The notes beneath the pieces were generated by a model that was not told where the DNA came from, ran no database searches, and saw only the letters and a list, made by a program, of their open reading frames with translations. The translations under genes and the position numbers were made by a program. Source: Choanephora cucurbitarum (lineage: Eukaryota > Mucoromycota > Mucoromycetes > Mucorales > Choanephoraceae). Taken from it: DNA of 64,000 bases. The DNA lies in assembly GCA_025331435.1 (NCBI GenBank), contig JAIWNI010000106.1, positions 1-64,000 of the forward strand. The letters run 5' to 3'. Positions 36,864-48,573 of this stretch are shown here, piece after piece. The first letter of the stretch is position 1. Each line of letters opens with the position of its first letter.

Positions 36864-38026
36864 TTAGACACCTAGCCATTTCCTGCCGATATCAAGAACT
36901 GACTGAACATTAAGTTCGTTGTTGGAAGACTCTTGGATGTTTGAATTGCTCTGGTTTTGTTCTGATATATAGCTGAATGGATGTTGGTCAGATACAAAAG
37001 GGGTATTATCATGAAGTGATGGTAAATGTAGCTCATCGGAATATCGCCTTGTGATATGCTGTGATTGACTGGCTGTACTTTCATAGACATCTAGAGCTTC
37101 ACTGGCAACTGAGTCAATAGCTGATGTAACAATAAGATTGCTAGAAATACATAAGGTATATTACTATTTTAGTTAATGTCCAGATCGTTATGACATACCT
37201 TTCTTCATGGGGATGCAAGGTATGTAATGTGTGTCTATCTGTTTCATCATGACTGTTCTGAGAACTAGTGTCTATCATGTTGTTTTTCACGAAATTCAGT
37301 TTGTCTGAAGCGTCTTTTAGTTGATGGCCTAAAGAATTTTGTGCTGCTTCATTTATCAAAGGCCTTGATGAAAGACTCTCTTGATCATCAAAGTGTATTT
37401 CAGGCATTGTTCTGGCTGCATAAAATTCTCGTTGAGTATGCATTTCCTGAACAATTGGCCCATGAGCATACTGAACATATTCTTCTTCACCAAACTGATC
37501 TGTCACCTGATAATTTATTTAGTATCTATTGGCGTCTTTTTTTTTTGTTTAGGGTTACCTCTAAATCAGGCCTATGGTAAGCAAGGTGAGCTATTTGGTC
37601 ATCAGCCAAAAATTCAGCATCTTCATTGTCATAGAGGTCATAGCCAGCAAAATGTTCATCCTCCATATCTGTTTCCATAACAGCTGGTCTTTCAAACCGA
37701 TTCTTTCTAGACCCTCGTTTGCTGTGCGATTTTTTTCTTCTGGCTGTATTGTCATTGTGGCCAAATGGATTTCGGGTAACAAAATCACTTTGGCTGAGAA
37801 CTGACTCAAATTCCCAGTCTCTTGAGCTGTTCAGGACATCTCCTCGATGTAGTGTATGATCGTTGTAATAAGCTGGCTCGACAACGATATCATCTTCTAA
37901 GCGTATGTTTCCTTGTTTGAAGCAGTAGCAAAAATCAGATAGCGAAGGGATGTAATTTTTCCAGGTAAGGTCAAAAGCGCTGTTATTGTTTAAATAAGAT
38001 TGCCGGCGTTGAGAATCGGAAGACAT
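36864..38026 (-). CDS. uncharacterised acidic, largely disordered protein
   Basis: Three exons (38026-37559, 37506-37199, 37140-36864) give 350 residues with consistent phases. The ATG at 38026 starts MSSDSQRRQSYLNN; an in-frame ATG at 38056 would add ten residues and cannot be excluded. A short ordered-looking N-terminus (FDLTWKNYIPSLSDFCYCFK) is followed by polar, acidic, low-complexity sequence with a basic patch (ARRKKSHSKRGSRKNR) that could be a nuclear localisation signal. Many His, Ser and Asp residues follow, then a conserved-looking end (VQSVLDIGRKWLGV). There is no transmembrane helix or known domain. It may be a lineage-specific regulator or scaffold. The splice sites make it a credible gene, but its function is unknown. 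Confidence 0.65.
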
Positions 38027-39464
38027 ATTTTTGTTAGGAAGGCAAGGTATATGCATTCCCTTCTTTCAGTAAAAGCCAAAAAAAAAATAAGGAAAAAGAA
38101 GAAGAGAAAGAAAGAAACTAGGCACACAGAGAAAGACAAAAGAACCATAATCACATGTAGGAGAAAAAAAAAGACAATAGTGTGTCCGGGGAAGAAACTG
38201 AGTTTATAAAGCAATGAACACGAGTGTAAGGTTACATGTTCCCCCAAAAAAAGGTTTCTATTTTGTAAGCGTCTTTCTTAAAATCGCATAGACAAAATAC
38301 CCGAGACTACAAGTAAATGCATATTTGCCTTGGTGCTAGCTGGCTTTGGATGAATGCAAGTATAAGGCAGGTCAAGTAGTATAAATGCCTTAAATTTGGT
38401 AAAGAACATTGTATTCATTAATTAGTTTGCAACAATCAATTGTTGATAACAGAGAATAAAATCCTTAAAGAAAGAATATCCTTCCAATTTTGTGTTGTCT
38501 CACTAGCTTTGAATTGTTCTCTATACACCAGATAATCTCAAGAGATACATCGCATTTAGAAAAAGAGAAGAAAATTGACACTTTTTTGTGTTTAACAAAT
38601 CGATCTCCATTCTTTTTGTTATACTAAATACAACTCCATAAGCAGCTGTACAATTTCCTGGTTCGAGCTCAAGTACAGAGAAAAAATGTTAAGTCTATTA
38701 TATGCTCCACTATAAAACTAGTTGGTATAAAAGCTGGGATTTACAGCTTCCCTCTTCGTTTTAGAGAGTTCTCCAAAAATGAGTAAGAAGTGATACCTTT
38801 TTTTTCGAAAATGAACCACTCGATTTAAGAATGCAATTGAGTGGATGGAAATCATTTCAAGCACCAAAAAAACCAGTTGTTTAAGTATTGCTCGATATAA
38901 GAATATCAGAAATCTCAAGAATACTAGTAATCCTAAATAAAGCGATTACTGTAGCAATTTGGTTTGACTGAAATGCCATATTAAACTTTTGCTAATTCTC
39001 TTAATTGTTAGTGATAATCTGCAAAATCAAGGAGACATTCTCCTGTTTAGAATGCAACCAAAGTGCTGTAATAGGAGGGTATATTAGGTATAAGCTGTAG
39101 GATGCTCCATTGACAAATAGGCTTGAACTTGGCTCTTTGTACAAAAATGGCATGTGTGAAGCACTATCCTTTTTTTAAAAGAGGCATCCAGGCAATACAT
39201 GATAGCAAACAAATTATGTCAATGAAACCTTCTGAACCTTTTAGAACGTATAAAGATATTTTGTTATGTTGATGTAATTAGGCTTTACCACTTCCATTCG
39301 ACTAATATACCATTCATTGATTTTAATTTAATCAGCAAACTCAAAATACCCAGAAGCCCTTTAAGATTATTGATGGTTTATGTACACATTAGCTTTTTTT
39401 TTTCTTTTATGAACTATTAAGCATAAATTAACAAGATATTAAATTAGAATGGAGAAAACACTAA
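38027..39464. other. intergenic region, no gene recognised
   Basis: About 1.4 kb of AT-rich DNA between the disordered-protein gene and the kelch gene, both transcribed leftward. The left end is an A-rich tract (minus-strand T-rich leader, about 38080-38170). The frame at 38718-38918 lacks supporting features. Confidence 0.55.
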
Positions 39465-41640
39465 TTATACATTATGGCCGATATCTGGCTTCAAGACCAT
39501 GGGCTGACTATGTCCACTGCCATAAGCGGTTTCATCTTCAACACTATTAGGATTCATGAGAGAAGCGCCTGTAGTATCGTTGTTCAAACGAGGAGAATAA
39601 CCTCTTATGATAGTTGAACCCATATCTGATCCTTGAATTTCACTGTGTGCTTGATAGTGTTGAGTATTTTGCATGGGAACTTCGGTGTATTTCTCTTCAA
39701 GCTTGTCCCAGTCGACTTCAATCGGAACAGCTTCTTGATTGATATGTGAGCCTGTGTTGTTGAAATTGTTGCCGTGTTCGAGATTGTTCTTGTCTTTTCG
39801 TGCTCTTCTTCTTCTTCTGAAGAAAACAGCAGCAACAATTAGAACAGCAGCCTATCAATTCGTTAGTCAATCATTAATTTTTTCAAGCTTTTTTTTTGAC
39901 TTACGGCAATGCAGCCGGCAGCAATACCACCTTTAGCTGAGCCACTAAGTTGGCCGTCACCACTTGTTGCGTTTTCAGTGTTACCAGTGTTACCAACAGT
40001 AGAATCGTTACCATTGCTAATGGATGGGTTAGGATCAAAGTATTTGTTAGAAATAGTGATAGCATATGGGTCAGAGACATTCAACATGAGGAGTGAGCTG
40101 ATACCAGCTCTGTTGGCATCAAGACCCCATAAGATAAGAAGAGTATCGTTTGTAGTCAATACGGCTAGAAGATTTTTTTTTTTAAGAAAAAGCACTAAGT
40201 ACAAAAAGAAGTCTATTCCAAAAACAGTTTACTCAAAACTTACCAGAATGACGAGATCTTGCCAATACGGTACCGGCAGGAGCATCAATATTGATTTTCT
40301 TCCATGTGTTAGTGTCAAGGTTCAATGTGAAGCAATAATCATTCAAGGCTATAGAAACTTGGTTACAAAACGAATAGAGAATAGACGCAGACAGGCTTAC
40401 CTTTGCTGTCGCTCTCACCACCAAACAAGATAACATCTCTGCCTGTGCTTGGTGCTATAGAACAGAATGAGATTGATGATTAATTTCAAGAACAAAAAGG
40501 CATACCTAAAGTGAGACTATGATAATATCTAGCGCCAGCGGGGACATCGCCTCGTAAATCAATCGTTAGCCAAGTACTATTGACAGTATCGAATGTCCAA
40601 GCTTTTGTAAAGAGAAATGGTTCTGCATTGGTGTTATAGTTGTTTTGGTCATTGAGACGAGTTTCACCGCCCATGAACAGAATTCTATGCTTAAGAGGAT
40701 CATAAACAGATTTCTGATAGGCAATGAATGGAGTTGTCCAGGTTGAGAGAGGCACAGGTATAGACCAAGGCTGCATTTTAATATACAATGTAGTTAGATT
40801 TTAGGACTATAGATAAAAGTTAACAAAATGTACCTGATTTGTGTTGTCGACATTAAAGAATGCAACTTGTGTATAACCGATGGTTCTAGACTTGTTGTCA
40901 GCAAAATTAAAAGCAGAGACGTTAGAGCTAGGTGTGGTCCAGTTGGGGTTGATAAATCTATGAAACATATTAGACAGATCAAGATATTGCGATCCGAAAA
41001 GAGACAATAGTCTTACTCTTCAAAACCGCCATATACAGCTAAACCTTTGTCAGGAACATAAACTCCAGAACCATAATAACTACATACACAAAAAGAGTTA
41101 AAATGAATACAACAAGAAATATTGCTTTTTTTTGGCTTTACATCTGTCTATTTCCATAGGGTGGTTCAGTATATGATGCACCTTTGCTCCACTTGTTTTC
41201 TACGGCGTCATAAATGATAGTGTCGTCTTGGAGACGTTCAGCAGAAGGGACGTATCCTCCAGTGAATACTATGCGTCTACCATCACCGAGTGCGGCTGAC
41301 TGAGGTAATTGTCGAGCTGTGATATCGACACCATTGGTATTTGAGCTTACTGGTCTCCATTGTAAATCTAATTCAGTAGCTGATTTTCCTGTTGCGTTTG
41401 TAAGATCAAGTACGTTTATGACATTCTCTAATGTGCTTTCTGTGGCACTTTTAACTACATTGCCGAAAAAACAATAGACTTTTCCTGTCAAATAGGCACA
41501 TTCTGTTTGATATGAAATAAGTATTGATTGTTTGACTTGTTTTGATATAACATGCTACCTGCACCGGAACGAGCGATGCTTTGTCCTCTAACTGTAGATG
41601 CTGTTGCTAATAAAACTACTGCCAGTTTTAACAACACCAT
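39465..41640 (-). CDS. Kelch-repeat type I membrane protein
   Basis: Nine exons (41640-41559, 41502-41142, 41079-41017, 40957-40834, 40770-40506, 40454-40401, 40348-40244, 40164-39905, 39851-39465) encode 566 residues. The ATG at 41640 opens a signal peptide (MVLLKLAVVLLATASTVRGQ). The ectodomain (about 25-400) carries kelch motifs ending in double-Gly strands, such as RRIVFTGGYVPS, KGLAVYGGFEE, RILFMGGETRLND and DVILFGGESDSK, which predict a beta-propeller. A Ser/Asn/Gly-rich stalk leads to one membrane helix (within GGIAAGCIAAAVLIVAAVFF) and a stop-transfer RRRRRARK. The cytosolic tail is about 110 residues and polar. Such proteins are common in Mucorales and are usually linked to surface or polarity functions by analogy only. 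Several introns are very short, and all phases agree. Confidence 0.85.
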
Positions 41641-42550
41641 TTTCTCTTTAAAAAAATAGATTGTATAAAAAGAAAGGGAAAGAAAAAAAACAGGCAATAG
41701 AAAAAGAGGGAAAGAAAGAAATGCAGACGTAGAGTGAGCAACTGTGGCTCTTTTAAGGTTATGAAAATAAGGCTTTTAGTGTAACATCGCTTACCGCAAC
41801 GACTTGTATAATAAGAAGAAAGAGGAGATTTGCCTCTCCGTGCAACTCATTGTTTATTTGCGAGTATCAAATGAAGTGCACAAAGAAATTAAGTGCCTGA
41901 AAGCTATTTTTTCATTCAATTCAATGAGATTTTCGTGATCAAAAGTTTTTTCTTATAGGGCTTTGCTCATCTTAGTTTAAAAGTACAATATAAGTAGGAT
42001 TGCCCTCTTTTTTTTATTTTTAAAAGGGAATCTATTGGATCAATTTTTTTCTTGAGATTAACTTCTCTGCTCATGATCTCGCAAAACAGTAATTTTTTGA
42101 ATTTAATAGCATGTAGTACAAAACGACTCAGCGCGGAATACAGCGCCTCATTCGAGTTTTTTTTTTCGGATACGCATATGTGATACTTTTTATCCTTGTG
42201 ACTTTAGAAACCGAGGTCTCTTTCCTTTTCATAAATGATATATAACTTGGTATAAAAGCTGCTTTAAATGGGCCATGAATGAGCGAATTCTCTTTTATTG
42301 AGCAATTGATTCCAATGGTTTACACAGCTTCACTCTAGCCTAGATAAAGTATGACAAATATGATGTGGTAATTTAACAGGTTATACACTGATCCCAAAAT
42401 TGGCCCATTTCCTCGCTTTTTAAACTCAGTATTAGATACATGCTTAAAGAGACCCTCGAAGTACAAAAGCATTATTGGTCCTGGTTTCTTTTTTTTTTGT
42501 TAATGATCAAGTGAAAAATTTGTTTTGGAAATGAAGTTAAGTAAGCAAAG

Positions 42551-42695
42551 CTATTGTCTGGTAGCATCGTCTTTTTTATTGATGACTCGTTGACATCCAA
42601 CTTTCATACTATCCACTGAACGAACAATAAGATCATCAATCCTATTCCATTCCTCCTGGAACAGTTGCTTTAGTTCTTGGTAGAGCATCTATTGC
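42551..42695 (-). mobile_element. Tc1/mariner-type transposase C-terminal remnant
   Basis: Read on the minus strand, 42695-42551 encodes about 45 residues ending at TAG. The core EEWNRIDDLIVRSVDSM followed by KVGCQRVINKKDDATRQ resembles the end of Tc1/mariner DDE transposases, which typically reads EEW.kIp...i..LV.SM..R...vI.a.G..T. No DDE catalytic segment or inverted terminal repeat could be found upstream on the minus strand, so this is a degraded relic, not an active element. The assignment rests on pattern memory. Confidence 0.5.
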
Positions 42696-43091
42696 ATACA
42701 ACGAATGCAATCCTTCTTGATTATGTTTCCTCTAAAGCTGTAGGTCTATTTTCAGATTGGACCTGCATAGTTTATAATCTTACTCCGCTGTTCTTACAAC
42801 TACGGTTCATGGTATGTACCAAATATATTTGCTAGAAATGAAAGAGCCTGTTGCTGATAACATGAAGTGTTCTAGCCATAATGCTTATTTACGGTATTCG
42901 AGTCATTTGCTCTTCCAGTTGCTATTAGCATGCGGCTTCTTGTTTTTTTTCAAAGTCTCAGCGGGCTTTTTTTAACAGTTATTTGGATGGTAAAAGTAGA
43001 TAGAGCAACAAAGCATCGACACAAACGGTGACGGATTACGCTAAGAATATAAATTTTATATAGCTATGCTTATGATGAGGCTTTATATGTG

Positions 43092-43097
<6 letters not shown>

Positions 43098-43122
<25 letters not shown>
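43098..43122 (+). repeat. (TA)n microsatellite
   Basis: About twelve AT dinucleotides in a row in the gene-poor island, located just inside a minus-strand frame (43036-43359). Confidence 0.9.
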
Positions 43123-44535
43123 GCAAATAACAAAAGCTGCACTCCATTGTTTGCGCATTTGTAGTAATATCAAGGCTATATGGATGAGTCTATTAGCGCT
43201 AAAACTAGCTGTAAGCAATAGCTCAGCAATCATAGCCTTGACTGATATCCGCTTCTTTCTTAGCTTATCAAGCAGACTGAACTCTGTGTGCAAAGCCATG
43301 AATACGCTGGCAACTTGAGCTTCACTGCTTTCTTGACACACTTTTTCATAACAATCCATTTAAGACGTTTGTTCATCCGTACCAGTTCCTTTTCTTGTCA
43401 GATAGAAGGAGAGCCAAAGAAGATAAAATAGGTATAAAGAAAAATCAAAAGCTCTAGTTGTTTGCCTTTGTTTTCATCCTCTTCCCTGGTGAGATATAGG
43501 CTTCATCAGAGCTGCAAAAGCAGCTTTTAAGTGTAAGCTCATCATTCGCTAAACACTTCTCAATTGTCTCATGTTGTCTCACTATATCCTATTGTCATTT
43601 TTCTTTGTTTTATAGCTACCCGAACCAAATATATTTTGTCTTTCTCATCAAAGTAAACGATATGTATGTTTACTCATTCTCTCGGTTACTTGAGAAAAAA
43701 GTAAAGCCTGTTGTGAATGTAAGAGTGGAACAAAGAAATCCTTTAGAACTTGTATAGTTTATTAAAGAAAAATCAGATGTCGTTTATAGCTATGGATTAT
43801 CTAGGTATTTATATCTTTCAGGTCGGATGAACTAATTCTTTCATCTAGAGATGATCAGGGAATCTATTTTAATATCGAGGATACGGAACAGTACATCATT
43901 GACCATGTCTCAGATATTCAGTCTACTCAGCTCTCAGGTCGTAGCTGATCTGAGATGGTAAGATAGACAGAAATTAATTTAATAAAATCTTTAGCACCAT
44001 CTTGTCATTTTCATTGTCACCTCAATTCTGATTCGGTACAGCTGATATCAATAGTTATCCACATCGATAAGGCCTGAGTCCCAAGAGCTAATTGGTCTAT
44101 TTGATATGTGATCCAATTTGTCTCTCAAGTTAGCATCATATTAGAATCGATCTCTAAAGGATACATAGATGAAGTAGACATTGATCCATTACAGTTACTC
44201 TATTTCTATTCTAGACTTTATATCCAGATATAGCATGTATTAATGATACAGTGTATCATTTATTTCGTAATCAGTATATAGATTCTAAATGTTCACAACA
44301 AAGCCCAGCGTAATTAAGAGCACGACTTATCGCATCTCGAGCTTTTTTTCTGATACTTGGCTTTCCAAGGTGTGTCTCTCTGAATAAAGTACAAATGATG
44401 AGCTTGAGAAACACAAGAATCAAATGATATATGCTATTACTTACGCTAGAGATGAAAGTCATATACCTTGAAGTGTTTCCTAGGTGTCAAACTAACTTTT
44501 GATTTTCAGCTTGTCAATGCCTAGCACACGCATTT

Positions 44536-44754
44536 TTAGCTTATGGCTATCTTCTTTTTGTGCTTATTAAAGTGTGTCGTGTCAACTTTGCAGATGGTGC
44601 CAGAGACCTCAATCAACCCTACCTCTAAATCTATCAAGACATCATCAATTCTTGAGGGGCTAGCTGCTTTGCCTTCGGATGACATCAAAATATCATTTTC
44701 ATCATTCAGTGCCACTTCAATTTTTTCAAGCGTTATTGCAGCCTGATATTTCAA
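44536..44754 (-). pseudogene. coding fragment, possible dispersed Mucoralean ORF remnant
   Basis: A 72-codon minus-strand frame with balanced composition. Its core DLEVGLIEVSGTICKVDTTH then FNKHKKKIA resembles the pattern G.vEvSG...K.D..HF...r.KLa that I associate with ORFs dispersed in many copies in Mucorales genomes. No extension with valid splice sites was found on either side, so a truncated relic is more likely than a gene. The family recall is uncertain. Confidence 0.3.
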
Positions 44755-46690
44755 GTCATGCTACTGAAGACATTCACCATAGGTGTATTGCCAATTCACA
44801 GTTGATCTACACATACGAATCAGTAGATCATCGACAAAACTAACAGTACAAACAATTCAAGCTTGCCTCTTTCTCCTTTAGAGCATGGCGTTCAAGCTTT
44901 TCTGTTTTTTTTTCTACAACCAGAAGACAACTCAGCTAACCTATGTTTGGCTTTGCAATGCTGATAGCACACGCTTATTTTTCCAAATTTCAGTGTTTTC
45001 ATTGAACGAATCAGCTAATTCTGACAACTTATATGAACACATATATTGCTTACTTAAACTTACACCTCAATCATAGCAAGCTTTATATTTTGAGTTCGAA
45101 AATGTCTTTTGGTTGCCGCAAGGAGAGCAAAACCAGACTTCAACTGACGCAATACCGCTATGTGTGAATTTGTGGATTTACAAAGAAGTAGAGATAAAAA
45201 AAATTAGAAGAAATATAAACGGATGGAAGCAGCTGTTTTTTCCTTTTGTATCACAAGCTTAAATAGCTGAACAATGGATCCCACGTAGCTGCAGCATAAT
45301 CTGTCTCAAAGCTCAGTAATAAAATGGCTTGATAAAAGAAAAAGAGGGATTGGTTTGATTACGCTTACTTTTAAATATTTAGCTTCTCAAGGTACCTTGT
45401 TTTTGCCTCTATAATTTTATCGGTCTTGTTCAAAAGGATCAAGATCGACATAGACATTGCGTTTTCAACAAGCATGCTCGATAAACACTATAGCATTAAC
45501 CTCCAATTGCATATCATGACACATCATACAAACAAATAATGTTATCAGGATTGCAGCTAAGCCAATAGATAGATGTCAATAATTAAAGAGGAAGATGTCT
45601 AATTACGCAATAGCGAAGGTTCTGGAGTGCAAAAGTGTCAAAGAGGTAAGGTATGAATGGCGAAATAGAAAGGGATACATTGCGTTTAATACAGCTTTTA
45701 TTTTAAATTCTGAAGATATCTGGTTCAACATTTATGCTAGTAGAAGAAGTTAATGCTCTTCTTTTTCGAATAATTTGCTGAAGTAGTTCTTCAAAGGTAA
45801 GAGAGACTCATTGTATAGCAAATGGGTACTTTTTTTCTTTGTTCATTAATGAGGCTTTCCTTAACAATCAATGCATGTTCTGCTTTTAATTCTTTTCATA
45901 ACAGCAGCTAGGTCAACTTTGTCAGAAATAGTAAACTGAGAAACAGACATGAACATTTGCGACATTAAGCATTACTCTAGCAAACTTTTTTTTTGTTTTC
46001 TTCACTTATGTTGTAGTTGATAAATCAGTGACAGAATCACAAGCATTTTTCTTGCAGAAGCAACAAACGATTCAATCAATAGGTTTACAAACAATAAACA
46101 GTTTTTGTTTAAAAAAGCTATATTAAGTTTGTCTATAATCAAGAAGATATAGGCCATGCTTCAAAGAGACTTTTCTCTTTTTTCAATTCGATTTAAACAG
46201 GACAGGCTTCATCTGAATCTCAAGTTTACAGAATACAGCAGGTTTTGTTCTTTCTAGTTTACTATAGTAATTCATTGGCTGAGCAAGCTCAAGATTGTCC
46301 ACAGCAAGAAATAGAGAAGCATGTGCTCGCTTTTCAGGAGTAAAAAAAAAAGGACATGAACTAGCCATTATGTATCATGACAAGGAGCAAGTTACCATTT
46401 GTTTATGAATGCATTAAGCTCTGTTCAATCAATGGATAGTGTATTTGTCTTCTTCTTCTCTCTATTTCGTTTTGAGAAATTCGGACTTCATCGAACGCTT
46501 TAGACAAAACACAAATGGGATAAAAGAAGTTGTACATGAAGATCCACAAAGAAAAAAGAGAGAGGACAGACCTGACTAAGCCAAACCGCAAAACGTTTGC
46601 TTCAGTTTTTAAAAGTATTTCCATATGACTGATTTATACTACATTTAAAGAAACTGAGCACAGCAGCATTTATATCTATTGAATTTACTT

Positions 46691-46878
46691 TTATTTGACG
46701 AGCTCCTTTGTCTTACTTACTGTCAAAGCTGGTGCCTGAAACGACTAAAATGAAGAGCTCAAAATGTAGGATACCAGTGTGCATACAGATAGCTTACCTT
46801 GTACTTAAAAGCAGACTTGAACTTCTTCTTAACAGACGAGTGATTCATTGAAGTAAACGGAACAAATCTGAAAGTCAT
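46691..46878 (-). CDS. candidate two-exon micro-ORF, unknown product
   Basis: The ATG at 46878 starts MTFRFVPFTSMNHSSVKKKF and runs to a clean GTAAGC donor (exon 46878-46798). The acceptor GTTTCAG leads to exon 46735-46691, giving APALTVSKTKELVK and a stop. The total is 41 residues, basic at the C-terminus, with both exons in phase and an intron of 62 nt, typical for this genome. Upstream sequence shows a possible extra acceptor (GAGTTTCAG just before ATTCGG), so this may be the 3' end of a longer gene. I recognise no family. Confidence 0.35.
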
Positions 46879-47155
46879 CCGAATCTGAAACTCAAATCTT
46901 TGTTCAACGTTAATTTTAGATCTACTACTTTAGGTAAATTAAGAAAAACAAGGAGGGCGAGAGAAAGAGCAGAAGCATTAGTCACGAATTTTCATTGTTA
47001 GAATAATAAATGAAATTAATCGTTCACTCAGTCCTTACACTCTCTCCTCCTCCAATTAATTGTATTTAATTTTGTCAAACAATAGAGTCTCAAGTAAGTT
47101 TATAATGACCCTTGGTCACTAACCCATTCTTCATTTCTTTCTTTCGCTTACCCAA

Positions 47156-47717
47156 ATGGCCTTTTTGAAATGGGGATGGCTTCTACATAAAAAATCCAAT
47201 TCGAGCATCAAGTACTCCATCTGGAAGCGGCGATATCTTGTACTGACAACTACTTCTATCTGTATACATAAATCAGAGGTGACAAGAAACTAAAGAGTAG
47301 CATACTAACTTCATACTCATCAACAAACTGTAGAAAGGAGTCATTTCACACAAAAACCAACGCTATAAATCTTATGGCTGGTCTAATTTTCAAAATGTAA
47401 AGAGACAAGGTACACATGCCTTTCTTGTAGAATCTCGATACCCAAAACTATATGCATCGCTATATTTTCAAAGTAAAAACGATCAAGAGAGAAATCATTG
47501 GCTTCAGGCAATTTATGAGCAATTACACCTAACACTCAAAAGATGGTCCTTCAATCAAACAACAAATTCTTGTCTGTCAACATCGTCTGTTCTCGACAAA
47601 TGGCTGGACCATTATGATATGACAGATCATACCAGCTTTCATTCTATTTCGTCTGAATCTACAGCAATAACAAAGAAAAGGACCTTATTATCTAGACTTG
47701 CTTCCCTTTTCTTCTGA
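47156..47717 (+). CDS. small PH-domain protein
   Basis: Two exons, 47156-47278 and 47334-47717, encode 168 residues. The intron has a CTAAC branch-like motif and a CTGTAG acceptor. Exon 1 carries the opening strands of a pleckstrin-homology fold (KWGWLLHKKSNSS, then WKRRYLVLTTTSICIHKSE). Exon 2 carries later strands (THAFLVESRYPKLYASLYF) and the signature C-terminal helix with its invariant Trp (ERNHWLQAIYEQLHLTLKRW). PH domains bind phosphoinositides or small G proteins at membranes. After the domain only a short Ser/Thr-rich tail with a hydrophobic end (LLSRLASLFF) remains, so the domain stands nearly alone. It lies 196 bases ahead of the uL16m gene on the same strand. The exact ligand is unknown. 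Confidence 0.72.
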
Positions 47718-47913
47718 ATACTCCTTCTTGAAGACTTTAGCATCACAGAAGAAAGACCATCATTAACAATGTACATATTGAAAGAGAGCATATTCGGTGC
47801 TTTAATCTAAAAAGATGAATAAAAAGTCAGCAAAGTAGAGAGGGGGGAACAAGGCTCCTAGCTGATACTAATTTTTTTTTTTCTTTTTTCTCTCTCTCTC
47901 TCTTATTAAAATC

Positions 47914-48573
47914 ATGTTTTCAGCACTCAAAAAAAGTGCCTTGAGCACCATTCATAGTACCAGCAATGTCATCTCCAATGTGTTCCTTCAACAACATACC
48001 AAGACAGCTGCCATCACACAATCAGTCCGTTTCGCATCCAACTTTTCGCCCAAAAGAACAAAATACAGAAAAGCACATAAGGGTAGAATTCCTATCCCTG
48101 TTGGTGGATCAACAAAGGGCACCACAGTCGAGTTTGGCGATTACGGTTTGAGAGTAAAGGAAGGTGTTCGTTTGACTGCTCGTCAACTGACTGCTGTTCA
48201 CAATGCTCTTCGTCGTAAGATCAAGCCTGTCAAGGGCTCTCAAATGTGGATGCGTGTGTTCCCTGACATCCCTGTTTCCAGCAAAGGTAACGAAGTTCGT
48301 ATGGGTAAAGGTAAAGGTACTTTTGAATACTGGGCTTGTCGTGTGCCTTTGAACCGTATTATCTTTGAGATTGCTGGTATGAGAAAGGAAATTGCCAAGG
48401 AAGCTTTTCGATTAGCATCTCATAAGTTACCTGTCAAGGTTGAGATGGTAGAGCGTGGCGCTAAGCCTATTGTTGGTGCTGGTTATGTCCCTTCCGCTAA
48501 ACCTACTACTACTACTACTACTACCACTACCACTACTGTTGCCAAGGATACAACACCATCTTCATCTGCTTAA
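47914..48573 (+). CDS. MRPL16: Mitochondrial ribosomal protein uL16m
   Basis: An intronless gene of 219 residues. The first 45 residues are basic and hydroxylated with few acids (MFSALKKSALSTIHSTSN), a mitochondrial targeting signal. The mature part matches the uL16 family: KYRKAHKGRIP, FGDYGLRVKEGVRLTARQL, LRRKIKPVKGSQMWMRVFPD, VRMGKGKGTFEYWACRV and GMRKEIAKEAFRLASHKLPV. uL16 sits near the A-site tRNA elbow of the large subunit. An unusual C-terminal extension contains about eleven Thr in a row encoded by an ACT/ACC trinucleotide run (48505-48537), then Ser. A TCTCTC-rich leader (47889-47903) precedes the ATG. It converges on the Zn2Cys6 gene with 268 bases between stops. Confidence 0.95.
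   Translation: MFSALKKSALSTIHSTSNVISNVFLQQHTKTAAITQSVRFASNFSPKRTKYRKAHKGRIPIPVGGSTKGTTVEFGDYGLRVKEGVRLTARQLTAVHNALRRKIKPVKGSQMWMRVFPDIPVSSKGNEVRMGKGKGTFEYWACRVPLNRIIFEIAGMRKEIAKEAFRLASHKLPVKVEMVERGAKPIVGAGYVPSAKPTTTTTTTTTTTVAKDTTPSSSA

Larger units (their letters stand above)
41641..46690. other. gene-poor island with decayed coding fragments
   Basis: Roughly 5 kb with no intact gene. It contains a transposase-like C-terminal remnant (42551-42695), a (TA)n tract (43098-43122) and a fragment with a coding look at 44536-44754. Further frames at 43036-43359, 46183-46368 and 46403-46624 have fairly protein-like composition but no identifiable domain, start or splice logic. The picture is of old insertions decaying in an intergenic island. 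Confidence 0.5.

Noticed and set aside
38642..38682. GGTTCGAGCT resembling a tRNA B box
   Set aside because: There is no matching A box at the right distance and no acceptor or anticodon stem can be formed.
39909..40433. 174-codon plus-strand frame
   Set aside because: It lies antisense across exons 6-8 of the kelch gene and its introns, and it has no domain.
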